A stretch of 64,000 nucleotides of DNA from Drosophila miranda (GCF_003369915.1 NC_046674.1:1922001-1986000), one strand, 5' to 3'. Shown: positions 35,570 through 48,610, numbered from the stretch's first letter. The notes: generated by a model not told the origin, from the sequence alone. A program made the numbers and translations.

Positions 35570-38500
35570 GCGAGAACTTCCAGCTTTCTAGTTTTCCAGC
35601 TCCTGCTTCCAGCTTCCAGTTACTGTTCAGTTCCAGCCCCGTCCCGACCCATTGAGGTTGTTTGCTGTGAATGATTAGGTGAGTGCCGCCTGAAAAACTG
35701 TTGACTAGCAATGTGCGAAAATGAAAAGGATAAACCTAAACCATCTCCCGGATCCTTAAAATGTGTGTGTGTGTTTTTTTTTAGTTTCAAGAAACTGTTC
35801 TAATCCTATATAAAATGCCACAACTTATTTCGAGATTTGTGCGGCTTTTTTCCCACTCTTTAATATTAAGGTTACATCTAAATTCTTTCAATCGCAAAGA
35901 GTTTTCTTAATCATCAGATTTTCACTCAAATTGTTATCCCTCAAAAGATATTTAATGCACACAAATAATAAAACCAATTTTGATCCTTAATGCAGTGGAA
36001 AAGTGTGCTTCCAAAAGGATTTTCCAATCAGCGAAACATCCCATAGTTACAAATTAGAATTCAGATATATTTTATCCGACTGGCAAAGTCAGGAACAAGA
36101 AAAGGTCACGTGTATGTATAACATAAAATGCTTGTTACCGGGGCATTATAGCGGATAGTTTGAGTCTTTTAATGAACTGAACCCAGTACCCAGTAGTGGA
36201 GGGGGGACTACATACAAACCGTCCTACCAGTTGCCGATCACGGGGGTGAGAAGCGGGTTACTTTCAAATTTTGTACTTGCATATAGACCAAATCGCACAC
36301 ATACACCCATGCTTTCATATATGTATGCACATGTACATACATATATACATACGTATGTTTGTAGCTGCGTGCAATGTACATACATATATATATATATATA
36401 AATTCATATATATACATACATATATACGCATGGGAGCGAAAGAGAGGCAACGTAATCTGAAATAAGTTGGAGAAGAAGAAGAAGCATCAGCAGCGCCAGC
36501 AAAAAGTATCGTGATTGAGTTTAAGACGCTATGCATTAGTATTAGTATATGTGTAAGTGTGTGTGTGTGCTAGTGTGTGTGAGCGGGGGCCGGGGAGAAT
36601 TTCCGTCTTGGAGCTGTAACTATTTTCCCATCAGCAATAATCCGATATCACCATCATCACCATAGTACGTTTCGCGCGGGCTAATTTCAAATATCTGCAC
36701 ATGCAGAAAGGAGACAAGAAACGTATAAATCTATCAACTACACCGGCGACGCGACAAGGCAATGCCGTTTCAGTTTTGTTTTGTTCATTTCGTTCGTGGC
36801 GCGCGTACAATTGTCAAATTTGTTTTTCCTCCCGTCGTACCATCCATTCACATGGCCCACCAATACACTGGCACTGTCAGTGGCCATGCGCTTCACACTG
36901 CCATTCGCTATTTTAGAGCGCAAAACTGTTTGTGTTCTCTCTGTGCGGCTCTCCATCTCCATTCAGTGCTCTCGGCAGTGCCGGCAACCGCCAAAGGTGT
37001 TTATGTCGGCAGCTGGGGGACAGAGGCCAGATCGAACGACAGAGGAACGGCCTTAAAATACAAATTAATTAATGAAATCTATATGGCACTTGTTCAATTT
37101 TTTGCATTTCGGCGTTATCGATTTCCGATAATTCGTCCCAGCACCGGTTGCAACCCTGAGCGCGCCCGGCTGTTCTATGCAACTCTGTTTTTGCTTTTTC
37201 CGCCTCACACATTTCCAGTTTGCTTTGCCTTGTTTGTCGTTTTGTGTCGCGCTTTACCTCGGCGTTCTATCCATTTTTTTCTTCACCCCCTCGAAAAGAA
37301 TTTTTGTTGTTTGGAATAAAGCGTGCCAGAGCGATCTTTTTGAGAGTTGTTGCATATTAAGGGAGTGGAGTAGTAAGGACAACAGCGACCTGCTAACTGT
37401 GAAATGCAATGTAAATGTAAGTTCGGCTACTTGGCGTGGGCGACGCCACCGCACCGACACAACAAGATGCAGCAGCTGCAAAATGTTGTTGCTGCAGTGC
37501 AAAAATTAACTTTGACCAAATATCGGATGGTTCTTTGCAACGTAGTTTTAGTTCACTAAAAATGTATATATATATACATATAACATTCAAACACCTACAT
37601 AGAAACACGCACACACAACCAAACACACACGCGTATATATATACATGTACATATATATATATATATGTACGCACACTAGCGCAAAAACACGCTCCTGTAC
37701 CAAAGTACTCCACCACGCCGCCAAGCCAACCAACAACCAACACCACAAACGTCGTCATCATCGTCTCACCCGGACCCCGGCCGTATCCCCTCCCCTCGCC
37801 TCCCCTCCCCTCACCGCCCTGCCGTTCACCTCCACCAGCCCGCCCTGCCCTCCCTCCCTCCTGTCCCGTCATCATCCCAGTGTCTGCGTGTCCGTATGTA
37901 TCTCCACAGAAACATACATATATACGGACATACTTACATACGGTTGTATATATAGATTGTACATATGTATGTTTGTATATTTGTGCGCTCGCCTGTCGCT
38001 GTGTCTGTCCGTCTGTATGTATGTATGTATGTATGTCAATCGTTTTGTTGGTTCTGCTCGGTAACTGTTCGTCTGTATGTTTGTATGTACATACATACAA
38101 ACATATATGTATGTAAATATATACTTGTATATAAGTAAATATGTGCATGGCATGCCACATTATATATCAATACATAGTAATGTGCAACCATTTATATAAA
38201 TAATCCCTGCATATAACTTTTTTTATGTAATTTACATGCATTCATTACATATTAAATTGTATTTTAGTTTTAATCCAATATGGCAGCCATTTTGTATCAA
38301 TCCATTCTTTGAACTCCCCTGCCCCAGCCCCAGCCCCTCTCCGCCTACCATACCATCCATCCTCGACTCCGTGTCTCCCCCAATCCCCCCGACTCAGCAC
38401 CATAGCCATCTCTTTCCCTAACTTGGAATGGGTTTTAATTCACCTAGATTTTCAATTTTTTCGGTGATGGTTATTCTCTCTATCTCTATCTCTCTCGCCT

Positions 38501-38870
38501 TCTCCTTTCCTCTCCTCTCCTCTGTTCTCTTCTCCCCTCCGCTTCTTCCTCTTCGTCTCTTTCTGCAGTCTTGGCTCTTTTTTATTTTTACTCTTTGTGC
38601 CGCCCGCTTTGTGCTGCTCTTTCGTTGCCTCCCATACCTTAGTTTTCTTTCATGTGCCAATTTTTCCGGTTCGTCTCAAGAAGAAGCTATGTATCAAGTT
38701 ATTGCAAATATTTCATCCGATTTTTACCGATTTCTTCCGATCGGCACTTAGAGGAGTTAACCTACCAATACTAAATCCAATTTGTTTCCTTCCTTCCAGA
38801 AACACAAGATACAGCGCCAAGATACACCTCGACTAAGGCACATTCCACACACCAGAAAACAGACAAACAA
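35570..38870. other. KIAA1143 3' UTR and MEP-1 promoter/5' UTR region
   Basis: After the KIAA1143 3' UTR come TA/CATA-type microsatellites (36300-36430, 37560-37680, 37910-38110). At 37110-37150 lies an ATCGAT/CGATA-rich stretch, then a strong splice donor (AAAT|GTAAGT, donor at 37417). A pyrimidine tract ending TTCCTTCCAG at about 38800 is a strong acceptor. A spliced 5' UTR of MEP-1 from about 37417 to 38801 is therefore plausible but inferred. The 185- to 255-codon open frames here are repeat-driven and unlike any family. Confidence 0.55.
35967..35972 (+). terminator. Candidate poly(A) signal of the KIAA1143 homologue
   Basis: This is the first AATAAA I see downstream, about 400 bp after the stop codon. 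Confidence 0.45.
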
Positions 38871-41800
38871 ATGACTGAAGTTGATGTCGTCTTGCCGGAG
38901 GGCGTGGCCGAGCCCACAACAAAGCTTGCCAGCGCATCAAGCCCGACCAGAGCCAAGGCCGACAGTAAAGAGAGCTCCACAGAGGCGATAGAGCTGGCCA
39001 ACGATGATGAGAAGGCGGAGTCGGAGCTAGAGCCAGAGCCAGAACCAGAACCAAAACCAAAACCAGAGCCAGAGACAGAGGTAGAGACAGAGGCAGAGGC
39101 TGAACCAGAGCCGGCTGCCAAGGAGGCGGAAGAAGTGTCTTCCGGCGGCAAGGAGATCACAAAAGATGATGTTGTGGAGGCCTCCCCCAAGGCTCCAGGT
39201 CCAGAGGAATTGATGGATGTGGATGAAACCGAAACCGTGACAGAGGAAGAAGAAGATGGCGAGGACTCACAGATCACAAGCAGCAGTTCCAAGGAGCAGA
39301 AGCTGCCAGACGGCGACGAAGAGATGGACACAGTGGAGGAGGAAGCCACCACCAACGGGGATCATGAGCGAGAGGCTGAGGACGCCGAAGAAGACGATGT
39401 GGAGAAGATCGGCAGCACAGCAGAGAACAGCTGCGAGGCCGAAGATCCACTGGGAGCAGCCACCACACAGCCCGATACAGAGGAGGAGGAAGCATCTACC
39501 GAAAAGAAAACAGAGCTGGCGGAGGACTTAGACGGCGAGGAGAGCAGCCAGCAAAGCGAGACGATCAAGTCAGCCAGCGACGAGGAAGACGAGGACGAAG
39601 ACGAGGAGAGCAGCGGGGAAAAGAAGGAGACCCTGAATGGGTTTGTGGCAAGCCCACACAGTCCAGCGGAGAAGTCCCCACAAAAGGAGAACGGCCAGGC
39701 CAGCACAGCCGAGGCTAAGGCAGCCGCCAGCAACCACGATATGAGTGTCGTTAATCTGGATGAGGACAGCGACGAGGAAATGGAAGATATGTCGGACCTC
39801 AAGGTGCCGCCCGCTAAGCCAGCTTGCACCGAGATCCCAGTTCAGCCGCCTGCTTCTTCTAGCGGTGCCGAATCTTCAGATGATGCAGTGCTGATACCCT
39901 CCGACTCTGACTCCGAGGCCGCAGCACCGCCGCCACCCATCAAAAAGAGTCCAGTGGCAACAGTGGCGCCCAAGCCAGCGCCACCTCCGCCGCCGCCCGT
40001 TCTAGATGACGATGACGACGACGACGACTGTGTGGTCATTGAGGATGATACGCCGCCAAGTATTTCGATCAGCGGCATGGGGCTGGCTGGCAAGCGCAAG
40101 AGTGACCACCCGGACGATATGCACCAGCAACCCAGCAACAAGAGGCAGCGGAGCAGCACGCCCTTGGGCCTGGGCCAGCTGACCATCAAGGATGCCCGCT
40201 CGCTAATGCCACACGAAGCTTCAACAGGGTCTGTGGGACCCAGGGACTCAATCTATCCAGTGACCATTACCAATGCGGTGACTGGGGCGGCCACCAATCT
40301 CGGTGTGACGCCGCCTAAGCTGGTGCCCATGGCGGGGAACAACGTGGCCCAGCTGAATCCCCCGACTCTGTCCCTCACGGGGCTGCCCAGCATGACCAAC
40401 AATGCCAATCTCCTGCCAGGACTCACAGACGACATGTTCGTCCTCGAGGCGCCATCGTTCATTGTGCCCTACATCTACGAGAAGCCGCCCCACGAGAACA
40501 TTCGCGAGGTGATCAGGTCGATTGAGACGAAGTACGCCTTGTCGCCCGAAGACCTCGCCGAGGCAGTCAAAGGCGACGAATTCGACATGATGACCGAGCA
40601 GAACAAGGAGGTCAAGCCAGCGGATCCCTCCGCCGAGGGCAAGAAGAAAAAGAAGCGGGCAGACGATGAATCGTGGTCGGAGCAGTCGGACGAAGATGAC
40701 GATGACGAAGACGACGACGACTCGGAGTCCGGGGTGCGCACCAAGGTACTGATCAAGGAGGCCAACGATGATCTGACTGCCCTCAAGGGAGCCATCAAGC
40801 CAGCGGCAGCCCTGGCGGCCACAGGGGGAGTGGTGCCGGCCAACAATGCGGCAAACAGCGGAAAACCCGGACAGGAGAACTATTTTGAGAGTCCGCTCGG
40901 AAAGTTCTTCATGGACATTGGCGTGGGTCTCGTGCAGGAGTATGTCCAGGCTGATCTGCTGCGTCTCCAGAAGCGCAAAATGCGCAAATCCCTCACGCGC
41001 GATCCGAAGGACTTTGAGATGGCCATCACCGCACTATCGGGCAACCTGCAGGCCTCCAAGACGAAAAACGCCCCCTTCAAGTTCACGATGAAACGCTGCG
41101 AGTTCTGCAACTTCAAATCGGAGTCGGCTCTCTCCATGGCCAACCACTACGAGACGCCGCACATGAACGGCGTCCTGTACAAATGCAATTTCTGCACTTT
41201 TGAGATCCGCAATGCCACGGAAATTGTCTACCACATGGAGGCCGTGCACAACATCAAGGCGCGTCTGATCAAGCCACTGCCATACCATCAGTGCCCCAAC
41301 TGCGGGTTCGAGGACAATGGCAAGGCCAAGCTGGCGCGCCATCAGCCGGTGTGCGCCAAAAAGTTCCGCCCGGAATTGAATTTGGCGCCTCCCAACGACT
41401 GGGAAGCCCCTGCCAAGATACCACGCATTAAGCCCAGGCATGGGCTTGTAGGCACAGCTACCGCCTATCAGGTAAGCGATATCCATTGGGATTTCCTTTG
41501 GAATTGCGATTAAAACTGTTTTATTTTTATTCCAGGCCATGGCTGCACAGGCAGCGGCGCAAAAGGCGGCATTGGCCACCATTCAACAGCAGCAGGCCCA
41601 GGCTCAGGCCAGGAACCTGCAGGCAGCTGCCCTGGCCGCCCAGAATGCGGCCAAGATGCGACAACGTGCCCCACCGCCGCCGAAGCCCAATTTGGTGCGG
41701 AGCCCTCAGACGCCTGTGCGTGGAGCCGTTGCCAATACGGGACTCTCCACGCTGCCCAATAGCTATCAGTTAGCCGCGGGACAGCTTGTCCAGGTATAAT

Positions 41801-42860
41801 GATCAAATCAAATCGGATCACGTGGAAGATGGTTTGCTCAAATATCGCTTTTTTTCTGCAGCAGGCATCCAAGAAGCCGATGGCAGGGCAGCCCAGCATT
41901 TCCATAACGCCATTACCTCGCCAAAGTGCGCTCGTCGGTGGTGCGGCCCCCTCGTCCAGCAAGGTGCCGCAAGCGGCAGCTGGCATGAAGCCCGGCCAGA
42001 CGCCTACAGGCAACAACAAGGCTCAGTTCGTCATCTGCGAGATATGTGATGGCTACATCAAGGATCTAGAACAGCTGCGCAATCACATGCAGTGGATGCA
42101 CAAAGTGAAGGTAAAGCTGAGTTTCCATATTGCCTGTGTGTTCCTTTTCTAACGTAAATTTTCTATTGAATTCTATTGTGCTGTGCAGATACATCCGAAG
42201 ATGATCTACAACCGACCGCCACTGAATTGCCAAAAGTGTCAGTTCCGTTTCTTTACGGATCAGGGACTGGAGAGGCATTTGCTGGGCTCCCATGGCTTGG
42301 TCACGAGCTCCATGCAGGAGGCGGCGAACAAGGGCAAAGACGCCGGTCGCTGTCCCGTTTGTGGAAGGGTAAGTGTTACTCGTCATCGGGGATTAGTCAT
42401 AATTATTTGTGATTCCCATTGCTAACTGCTATTTTCTATCTGTACAGATGTACCAATGGAAGCTACTGAATCACGTATCGCGCGATCATCACATGACCCT
42501 GAAGCCCGCACATCTATCGTACAAATGCACCGTGTGCACGGCCACTTTTGGGATGTACAAACAGTTCGAGACGCACGTGTATACCGCCCACAGCACTGTG
42601 GCCAGAAAGGCGATGGACAGCAAGAAGAACAGTGCGCAGTCGAGTGGATCCTCCTCTGCGTCTATATCGCGATCCCTGGGGGCTGCCAACGACTCGCTGC
42701 TGAAGCCGCTGAAGATCAACGATGAGATCACCATCATACCACAACCCGCATCGAAGCCACGCATCACAAATATGGAGAGTCATGTTATAGGTTCGTCTTT
42801 ATCCCTCGCTCCCATATAGAGTCCAATGCTAATCTCTCCTTTTATATCTGCACAGATTAA
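38871..42860 (+). CDS. MEP-1: MEP-1, C2H2 zinc-finger corepressor subunit
   Basis: Six exons join in frame: 38871-41471, 41536-41793, 41862-42110, 42189-42368, 42448-42790 and 42856-42860 (1211 residues). Residues 1-400 are disordered, very rich in Glu, Asp, Ser and Pro, with EPEPEP/KPKP repeats and a DDDDDDD run. Two hydrophobic-acidic strings, VVNLDEDSD (~291) and CVVIEDD (~387), look like SUMO-interaction motifs. A KKKKKR basic stretch (~591) may be nuclear-localising. Seven C2H2/C2HC fingers lie between ~743 and ~1145, among them CEFCNF, CNFCTF, CPNCGF, CEICDG, CQKCQF, CPVCGR and CTVCTA. In flies MEP-1 pairs with the remodeller Mi-2 in the dMec complex and is recruited by SUMOylated factors to repress genes. 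The start follows a spliced 5' UTR acceptor at about 38801. The last coding exon supplies only 5 nt. Confidence 0.93.
41859..41864 (+). promoter_or_regulatory. NAGNAG tandem splice acceptor of MEP-1 exon 3
   Basis: The acceptor reads CTGCAGCAG|GCATCC. Splicing at the first AG adds one glutamine (exon start 41862); splicing at the second omits it (41865). Both keep the frame. Confidence 0.7.
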
Positions 42861-44473
42861 ACAGACCGTGTTGGATCAACCAAAAACCTAATCTCGCATA
42901 GTTTTCAGCATTGGCAGGCGCTTTATCATTAGGTTTAGTTTTGTAAGCAGATCTAAACCGTGACGACGTCCACTTACTTTTCTACGACGTGGGACGGATG
43001 AGACGGGTCGGTCACATCCATATAGTTTCTTAAGTGTCCGAAGTGTATAAAAGTATAAGGAGAAAGTGTTATTAACGTAACCTTCCCTTCCCCCGGCATA
43101 AACTAAAGTAAATTATGCTACAGTTAAATCTTTCACACCAGCTACAGGATTCACGATAACTGATAAATCTAAATACGGATACTATTTTAGTTACGGATTA
43201 CGGATAACAGATATATGTACGTTTTTTTGGAGTGCAGTGTGCACATATGTTGAAGTTGTAGCTACTACTAATCTATGATATATATATGAAGATAGACCAC
43301 GTACATACGAGTACATTTAGCTGTAGATTATAGATCATAGTATATATATTTATGAATATTTTGAAAGTGATGAAGGAAAGCCGCCAGAGCGCATCGTCTG
43401 CATGATGACTATGTAAATTAGTTAAAAACTAAACTATTTATACTACAAAAAGTTCGAGTATCCAAATTTTGTGTTGCAGAATGTATATACATTTTGAATG
43501 ACGCCCGCACCCGCACGCCCATCCATAATCTTTACCCCTGGACTCCAGACCCTAGACCCTGCTGGGTTCTCGAATCGCACTCTTACTTCTTCTTCAGAGA
43601 GAATGACGCAGGAGAAAGTGTGGATGTAACTGATCTGAGAGACGTTCAACCTTTTAATTTTCGTGTAAAAGTTTAAACTTATATTTATATTACTTATAAA
43701 AATATTAAAATTAAAATATATATATATATATCATCTATTATCTTGTAAGATCAATGTACTACAGTTATAAAGCAAAAACAACACAACACAAAACAACTGA
43801 AAATGATAAAATTAAAAACCTAGTTAATATAAAAGATCCATCTATACCAGCCTCAAGATTGTACATAATAATTGAAATTACCATACGTATAGAGAGATGA
43901 GGGGACCTGTGGATTCTGAGAAATTGAGCAAGTCTGAATCCCGTTCGCTAATGTGGCAGTGTAGCATCAACTCAACCTCAAACTCAACTCCGTTTCCGTG
44001 GCAGAGGTGTGAGAAGTGAATGCTTTTAGCAGTCACATGATCTGACACCTAAGACGGAGCACCCTGCATAGCCCTGCACCCCCCAGTTATCATTGGACGG
44101 ATCGGATCGGATCGGCTCGGATCGGGTACGGATAGACAACGCATTTATCTAGCACTAATGCGAAATTTATTTTTACTTTACAATAGAAAAAAAAGTGAAA
44201 TAGAAATTCCAACCTTGTGATGGATGTGTGTGTGTGACCATGGCAACTGTCGGCGGCTTGTGCTTGTGTGAGAGCGAGTGGAGTGTGTGTGTGTGTGTGT
44301 GTGTGTGATTTCCTCGTCCAGTCTTTTCTACGACTCGTAGCACCGATGGCTACATGCTTAAGTGTGTTGTGTGATGAAGGATATGTCTATGTAACTATGT
44401 AATTCTAAAGGTGTATGGGAGAGCAACGCACTGCATCACGTACTATGGTTTCAGTTAGAGTTTGTGTGTGTGT
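42861..44473. other. MEP-1 3' UTR and convergent intergenic DNA
   Basis: AT-rich DNA without coding potential. ATTAAA hexamers at 43704-43709 and 43710-43715 are the best + strand poly(A) candidates. TTTATT at 44166-44171 gives an AATAAA on the - strand, about 300 nt past the stop of the gene at 44474. A (GT)n tract lies at about 44282-44308, and a GGATC-type repeat at about 44097-44125. Confidence 0.55.
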
Positions 44474-45185
44474 CTAACTGGTGGCCTGATCGGCCAGCGC
44501 CACCTCGTTATCCGCTGCCGGGTTTACTGGCAGCGACTGGCCTATGCTGCTGCTGGGCGGGAAGAGCTGTGCTGCATGCGTCAACTGGGCAAGAGCGTCT
44601 TTGTCCAGAATCTGGGGCTTGTCAGCGGCACTGGTGTTCGATCTGCTCAGCTGGTAGAAGGCCGTGTCGCTGTGGGTGATGTTCACAATGCTGCCGGTGA
44701 GTGGCAGCGTCTCGAGCAGCTCCTGGGGACTGCTGAAGGCGCCAAGGTTCACAGGGGCGATGCCGGTGAGCACTTGACCGGTGACGTTCGTCTGGATGGG
44801 AAGGGGAATGTTGCCAAGGTCGATGTGGCTCTTGTTGCTGTGCGTGTCGTAGAAAGTGAGGTCCACACGCTCCTGACTCTCGAAGCTGGTGTCGTTCTCG
44901 CCCACCTCTGTGAGAATGCCGATCTCATAGACGACTGCCTTGACCACGTACCTAAGGACGACAGACGATTGCGACAGTTGTAGTGGCGTAACCCTTCGGG
45001 TGAAGGAGATGGGAATCCCTTGAAGCTACTTACAGATTCTTGGGCGTATCATTCACACTGGCCCGGAGTTCTTCAATGGTGGCGTTGTCGATGCCCGAGC
45101 TGATGTCCAGAACGGGGAGAGAGCAGCTGAAGGCCAACAACATGCCGAGCACAGCGGCTCCGAGTACAGCCTGATGGATCTGCAT
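44474..45185 (-). CDS. Unrecognised secreted, N-glycosylated protein
   Basis: Exons 45034-45185 and 44474-44951 join in frame across an 82-bp intron (GTAAGT donor, TTAG acceptor; the split leucine codon is CT|G) into 209 residues. The N-terminus MQIHQAVLGAAVLGMLLAFS is a clear signal peptide. The mature part has seven N-X-S/T sequons (NAT, NDT twice, NKS, NVT, NIT, NTS), no transmembrane segment and no obvious catalytic motif. The C-terminal third is Pro/Ala/Ser-rich. I do not recognise the family. A TATA box lies upstream, unlike the DRE-type promoters of its neighbours, so expression is probably regulated or tissue-specific. It converges with MEP-1. Confidence 0.8.
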
Positions 45186-47482
45186 CTTGGTTTTCGTTTT
45201 CGGGCAAATCGGACAAGGGCGATGGCAAACTGGGAAACGGAAACGACTGGGCGACGACTCTGCTGTCTGGCTCTTGCTCTTGCTCTTGCTCTGGCTCTAG
45301 CTCTGGTTCCTCGGCTGACTTTCGCGCGTTTAAAGTTAATTAGTGGAGATCCGAGCGCTTTTATAGTCAGCTCAGTCGGACTTTCGGCGGATTGCGGACT
45401 GCGGAGAAGCTTCGGACGTCGGACAAGGCGCGATTCCGCGTAATTATCGACATCTGTTAATTGCCCGACAGGTTTACCGCTCCACTCCACTCCACTCCAC
45501 TCCGGCGCTATGGCTATAGTTTCTAGGCAGATCCGTTGGCTTCCGTTTCGACCAGGCAAAGAGGCAGGCGCAGGGTGTGAGGAGCAGGGCACAGAGGCTG
45601 TTATTGTTTTTATCGCCAATCCCGGGGCCAGACTCTAATTAATTGTGCTCGTTTTGGAGCGTGTCCGAGGGACTGTCCCGTCTAACGCTGAATCCAATCC
45701 CCAACGAATCTCAGACACCAGCAAGCACAGGGGCTGCCTACGCAAATCTCAGCTTGGTGCAAAATCGTCGCCCACTGAGAATCGCGTCCATCGATGTCGA
45801 TCAGAGATCACCGTGTTTACTGCTCGACACTGGCCAAAAATAAGTCCATAAATATTGCACCTCCCCAATGACGCACTACTTCCAGATCGGATTGCATGTG
45901 GTCTGGGGACACGCGCCTGTCTGCCAAGTCGCTAACATTACGCATACGACACGTTTTCTGACGTAGACTGTGAAATCCCATAAAACGAGTACAATTAATG
46001 TGAGATTTCATGAGAAAGGAAGGTACGGTATCACTCTATATGGTACTGGCAGAATCCACAAAGAAACATATGGCGCACAAAAAGCATCATAAATTTGTAA
46101 TCAAATTTCATTTTATAAAAGATGAAATAATATACAACTCATTTCACACTATAGTTAACCGCTTAGAGCCGCCGAAAGCTCTGGCATAACCAGCCCGATC
46201 TTGACTTCCATTCATGACTGATATCACAGATGGATCTGGAGACCAGATCTCCGTTTTTTTCGGTGGATCGTTCTGGCAGTACACGTTTTGCGGTTTCTGG
46301 AACCAGAGGCAAGATATGATAGTTCCCACCGGCAGCAGCGGCACGCCGTTTCCCTCAGCAAGTTTTCACCTTAGAAAGGGGAGAACTTTTTGTTTTTTTT
46401 GTTTTTTTTTTTTGCTTTTTGTTTCAGCGGAAAATTTTCGAAATTAATTCGCACATTTTGGGATATCATATATCCATAAATGAGCTCTGTGTGCCCTGGT
46501 GATCTCAGATCAGATCTCATATTGAAGAGTACGTGAATATGTGGAATGCAATGCACTCTAATTATGAAGTGTCAAAGAGCCCGCCATTCCAATTGTAAAT
46601 TCACTAAAAAGTGCAGTCGTCGGTTGTTCGCCTTCCTCGACAGACAGGCAGACAGGCAGACAGGCACAGCAGCATCGTTGGATCCCACATACTGCAGATA
46701 CATACACATACATATGCACGTACATATCTTTAAGTATTTGCTCTTCCGCTGCTTTGGTTAGCATCCATTTTGGAGCACCCAACGCGTGTCTGGATATACT
46801 ATGCACATATGTACATACATATGTATACTGGTTTGGTTATTTTTCCATTCTAGCTGAAAAATCTTATCATTTCAAAAGTGTCAAACGTTGTTTTTATTTT
46901 GGATTGCTTTCTTGGAATTGAGTTATTGATTTATTTTAGTAAATGTATGTTAATTCCCAGCAATTAAGACAATCAACAAATACAAATGTTTTTTTTTGAA
47001 AAATTCCTGCCTCATGCTTCACTGCTGCTTCTCTAGTCTGTGAATCCTTGGTATACATTTCGACTAATTGAACTCATTTTTTTAGCCTCACGAAGGTTCA
47101 ATATCTTACCATTAATTTGGTAGGTTCAACCGAGCATTACCCTTGAAGCAGAATATAATGTTAAGCAATAATAGAAAAAGAGAATAGAATAATTTAAGGG
47201 AGAACTTGGCACCGGCTTGGTGAGGCATTGGCCATTGGGCATTGGGCATTGGGCAGTGGAGAAGCATTGGAAACAGGCACGCACAGGCAGGCACCAAAAC
47301 GAGTTCGGGCAGCGATTCGCGGGAGGCGCTCCAAGTGCTAACTGAACGGAATAATAAAGCTTAGACGATCCGCAACTTTCGACGGCGAAAAACTTTAAAA
47401 ACTCGCCCGCTCTGGGGCTGTAAACTTATTATCGATCTGAACTCCGAGACGAACGCAACTCTCGCAACCAGCAGCACCGACC
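45186..47482. other. Intergenic region between two divergent secreted-protein genes
   Basis: It holds the TATA box at 45358-45365 and a short ACTCC pentamer repeat (about 45483-45501). Short frames on both strands at 46144-46345 lack family resemblance. The rest is AT-rich without visible features. The start of the gene at 47483 has no clear TATA box; an ATCGAT lies 53 bp before it. Confidence 0.6.
45358..45365 (-). promoter_or_regulatory. TATA box of the secreted-protein gene at 44474-45185
   Basis: The - strand reads TATAAAAG, a perfect TATA box, about 175 bp before the start codon. A transcription start near 45334 would be expected. Confidence 0.6.
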
Positions 47483-48528
47483 ATGAAGTGCACTCTTTTA
47501 TCCACAGTGAGTAGAATGCCCCACAAATCGAAATTGGAGACTGGATGATGATCATCGTCTTCTTCTTTTGCCTCTAGTTGCTGGCGACCTTGGCGGCCAC
47601 GAGTCTGGCTGCACCTTTCCAGCTGAGCGATATCTTTCCCGGCTTTGTGGCCATCGCGCAGCCGCAGGAGAAGCAGGAGGTGGTCAAGCGTCATGTGGTA
47701 GCCAATCCTGACGCTGAACTGAAGCAGGTCTCGTTCCATGGTTTGATTGGGGACCTGGAGGACAGTCTGTTCCAGTCCGCCCTGAGCCTGCATTCGGCCA
47801 GTGCCCCTGACAGCGAGGTGGAGGAGGTGAAGCCCGGCACGGAGGAGGTCAGTAAGGATTCGGAACATGCTCTGACCAAGCGCTCGGATGAGTCGACTCC
47901 GGCAACGGACACTACCTCGACTGACGACGGTCTGGCCCGCAAGATTCTGCTGCAGACAACCAAGAAGGTGCCCGGAAGTGAGGATGGTCTGCCCGCTCAC
48001 CTGATCATCGATCATGTCTCCGTTCAACCACACAACGGCGGCATTCTGCCCCTGATTCCCACCTTCCAGGTGCACCACACCAAGCTGATCTCGGCCACCA
48101 TCAAGGAGGACTCGAACAACGATAGCAGCGATGGCAAGCAGACCAAGATCAGCATCACCAAGACCTCGATCACATCGACGGCACCCCTCGAGAGTCTTGA
48201 GGAGGCTGTCGCCAGCTCCAGTTCCATTTCCAGTTCCATTTCCAGTTCCAGCTCGAGCGCTGCTCCTATACCCACAACCACTGAGGGAACCGCAGCAAAG
48301 GAAGCCACCACAACAGTTGAAACCTCGAAGACCGCAGAGGAGGAGAGCAACAGCAGCAGCAGCCCCAAAACCAACACCAACACCACCACCACCATCCCAG
48401 AATCATCATCCACTTCGGCAGCCACCACAGAGGAGCCCATCCAAAAGCTGAAGAAGGACGAGGAGAAGCTCAAGGAGAAGGTGGCCGAGGTGGAGGCCGA
48501 TCCCGTAATCCTCTCGTCCCGCGTTTAG
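47483..48528 (+). CDS. Unrecognised secreted Ser/Thr-rich protein
   Basis: A 24-nt first exon (47483-47506) encodes MKCTLLST and joins exon 47578-48528 across a 71-bp intron (GTGAGT donor, TCTAG acceptor), giving 324 residues. The joined N-terminus MKCTLLSTLLATLAATSLAA is a strong signal peptide, which decides the start: the second exon alone has no ATG there. Two Lys-Arg sites (VVKR|HVVA and LTKR|SDES) could be cut by a prohormone-type protease. The middle has poly-serine runs, followed by Thr/Pro/Asn-rich low complexity and a Lys/Glu-rich C-terminal helix. No family was recognised; a cuticle, mucin-like or precursor role is possible but unsupported. Confidence 0.8.
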
Positions 48529-48610
48529 GACATTCCTGACTCACTGGATCCATGTAGCTGTAGTCCATCCCCCTCTCATACTCACACATATTTATGACAC
48601 TCGAAGTTCA

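Noticed and set aside
36762..37319. 185-codon + strand frame upstream of MEP-1
   Set aside because: No domain, mixed composition, and it overlaps a region that looks like promoter and 5' UTR of MEP-1.
37393..38160. 255-codon - strand and 226-codon + strand frames over the same DNA
   Set aside because: Both are products of CATA/TATG microsatellites, which keep several frames open on both strands.
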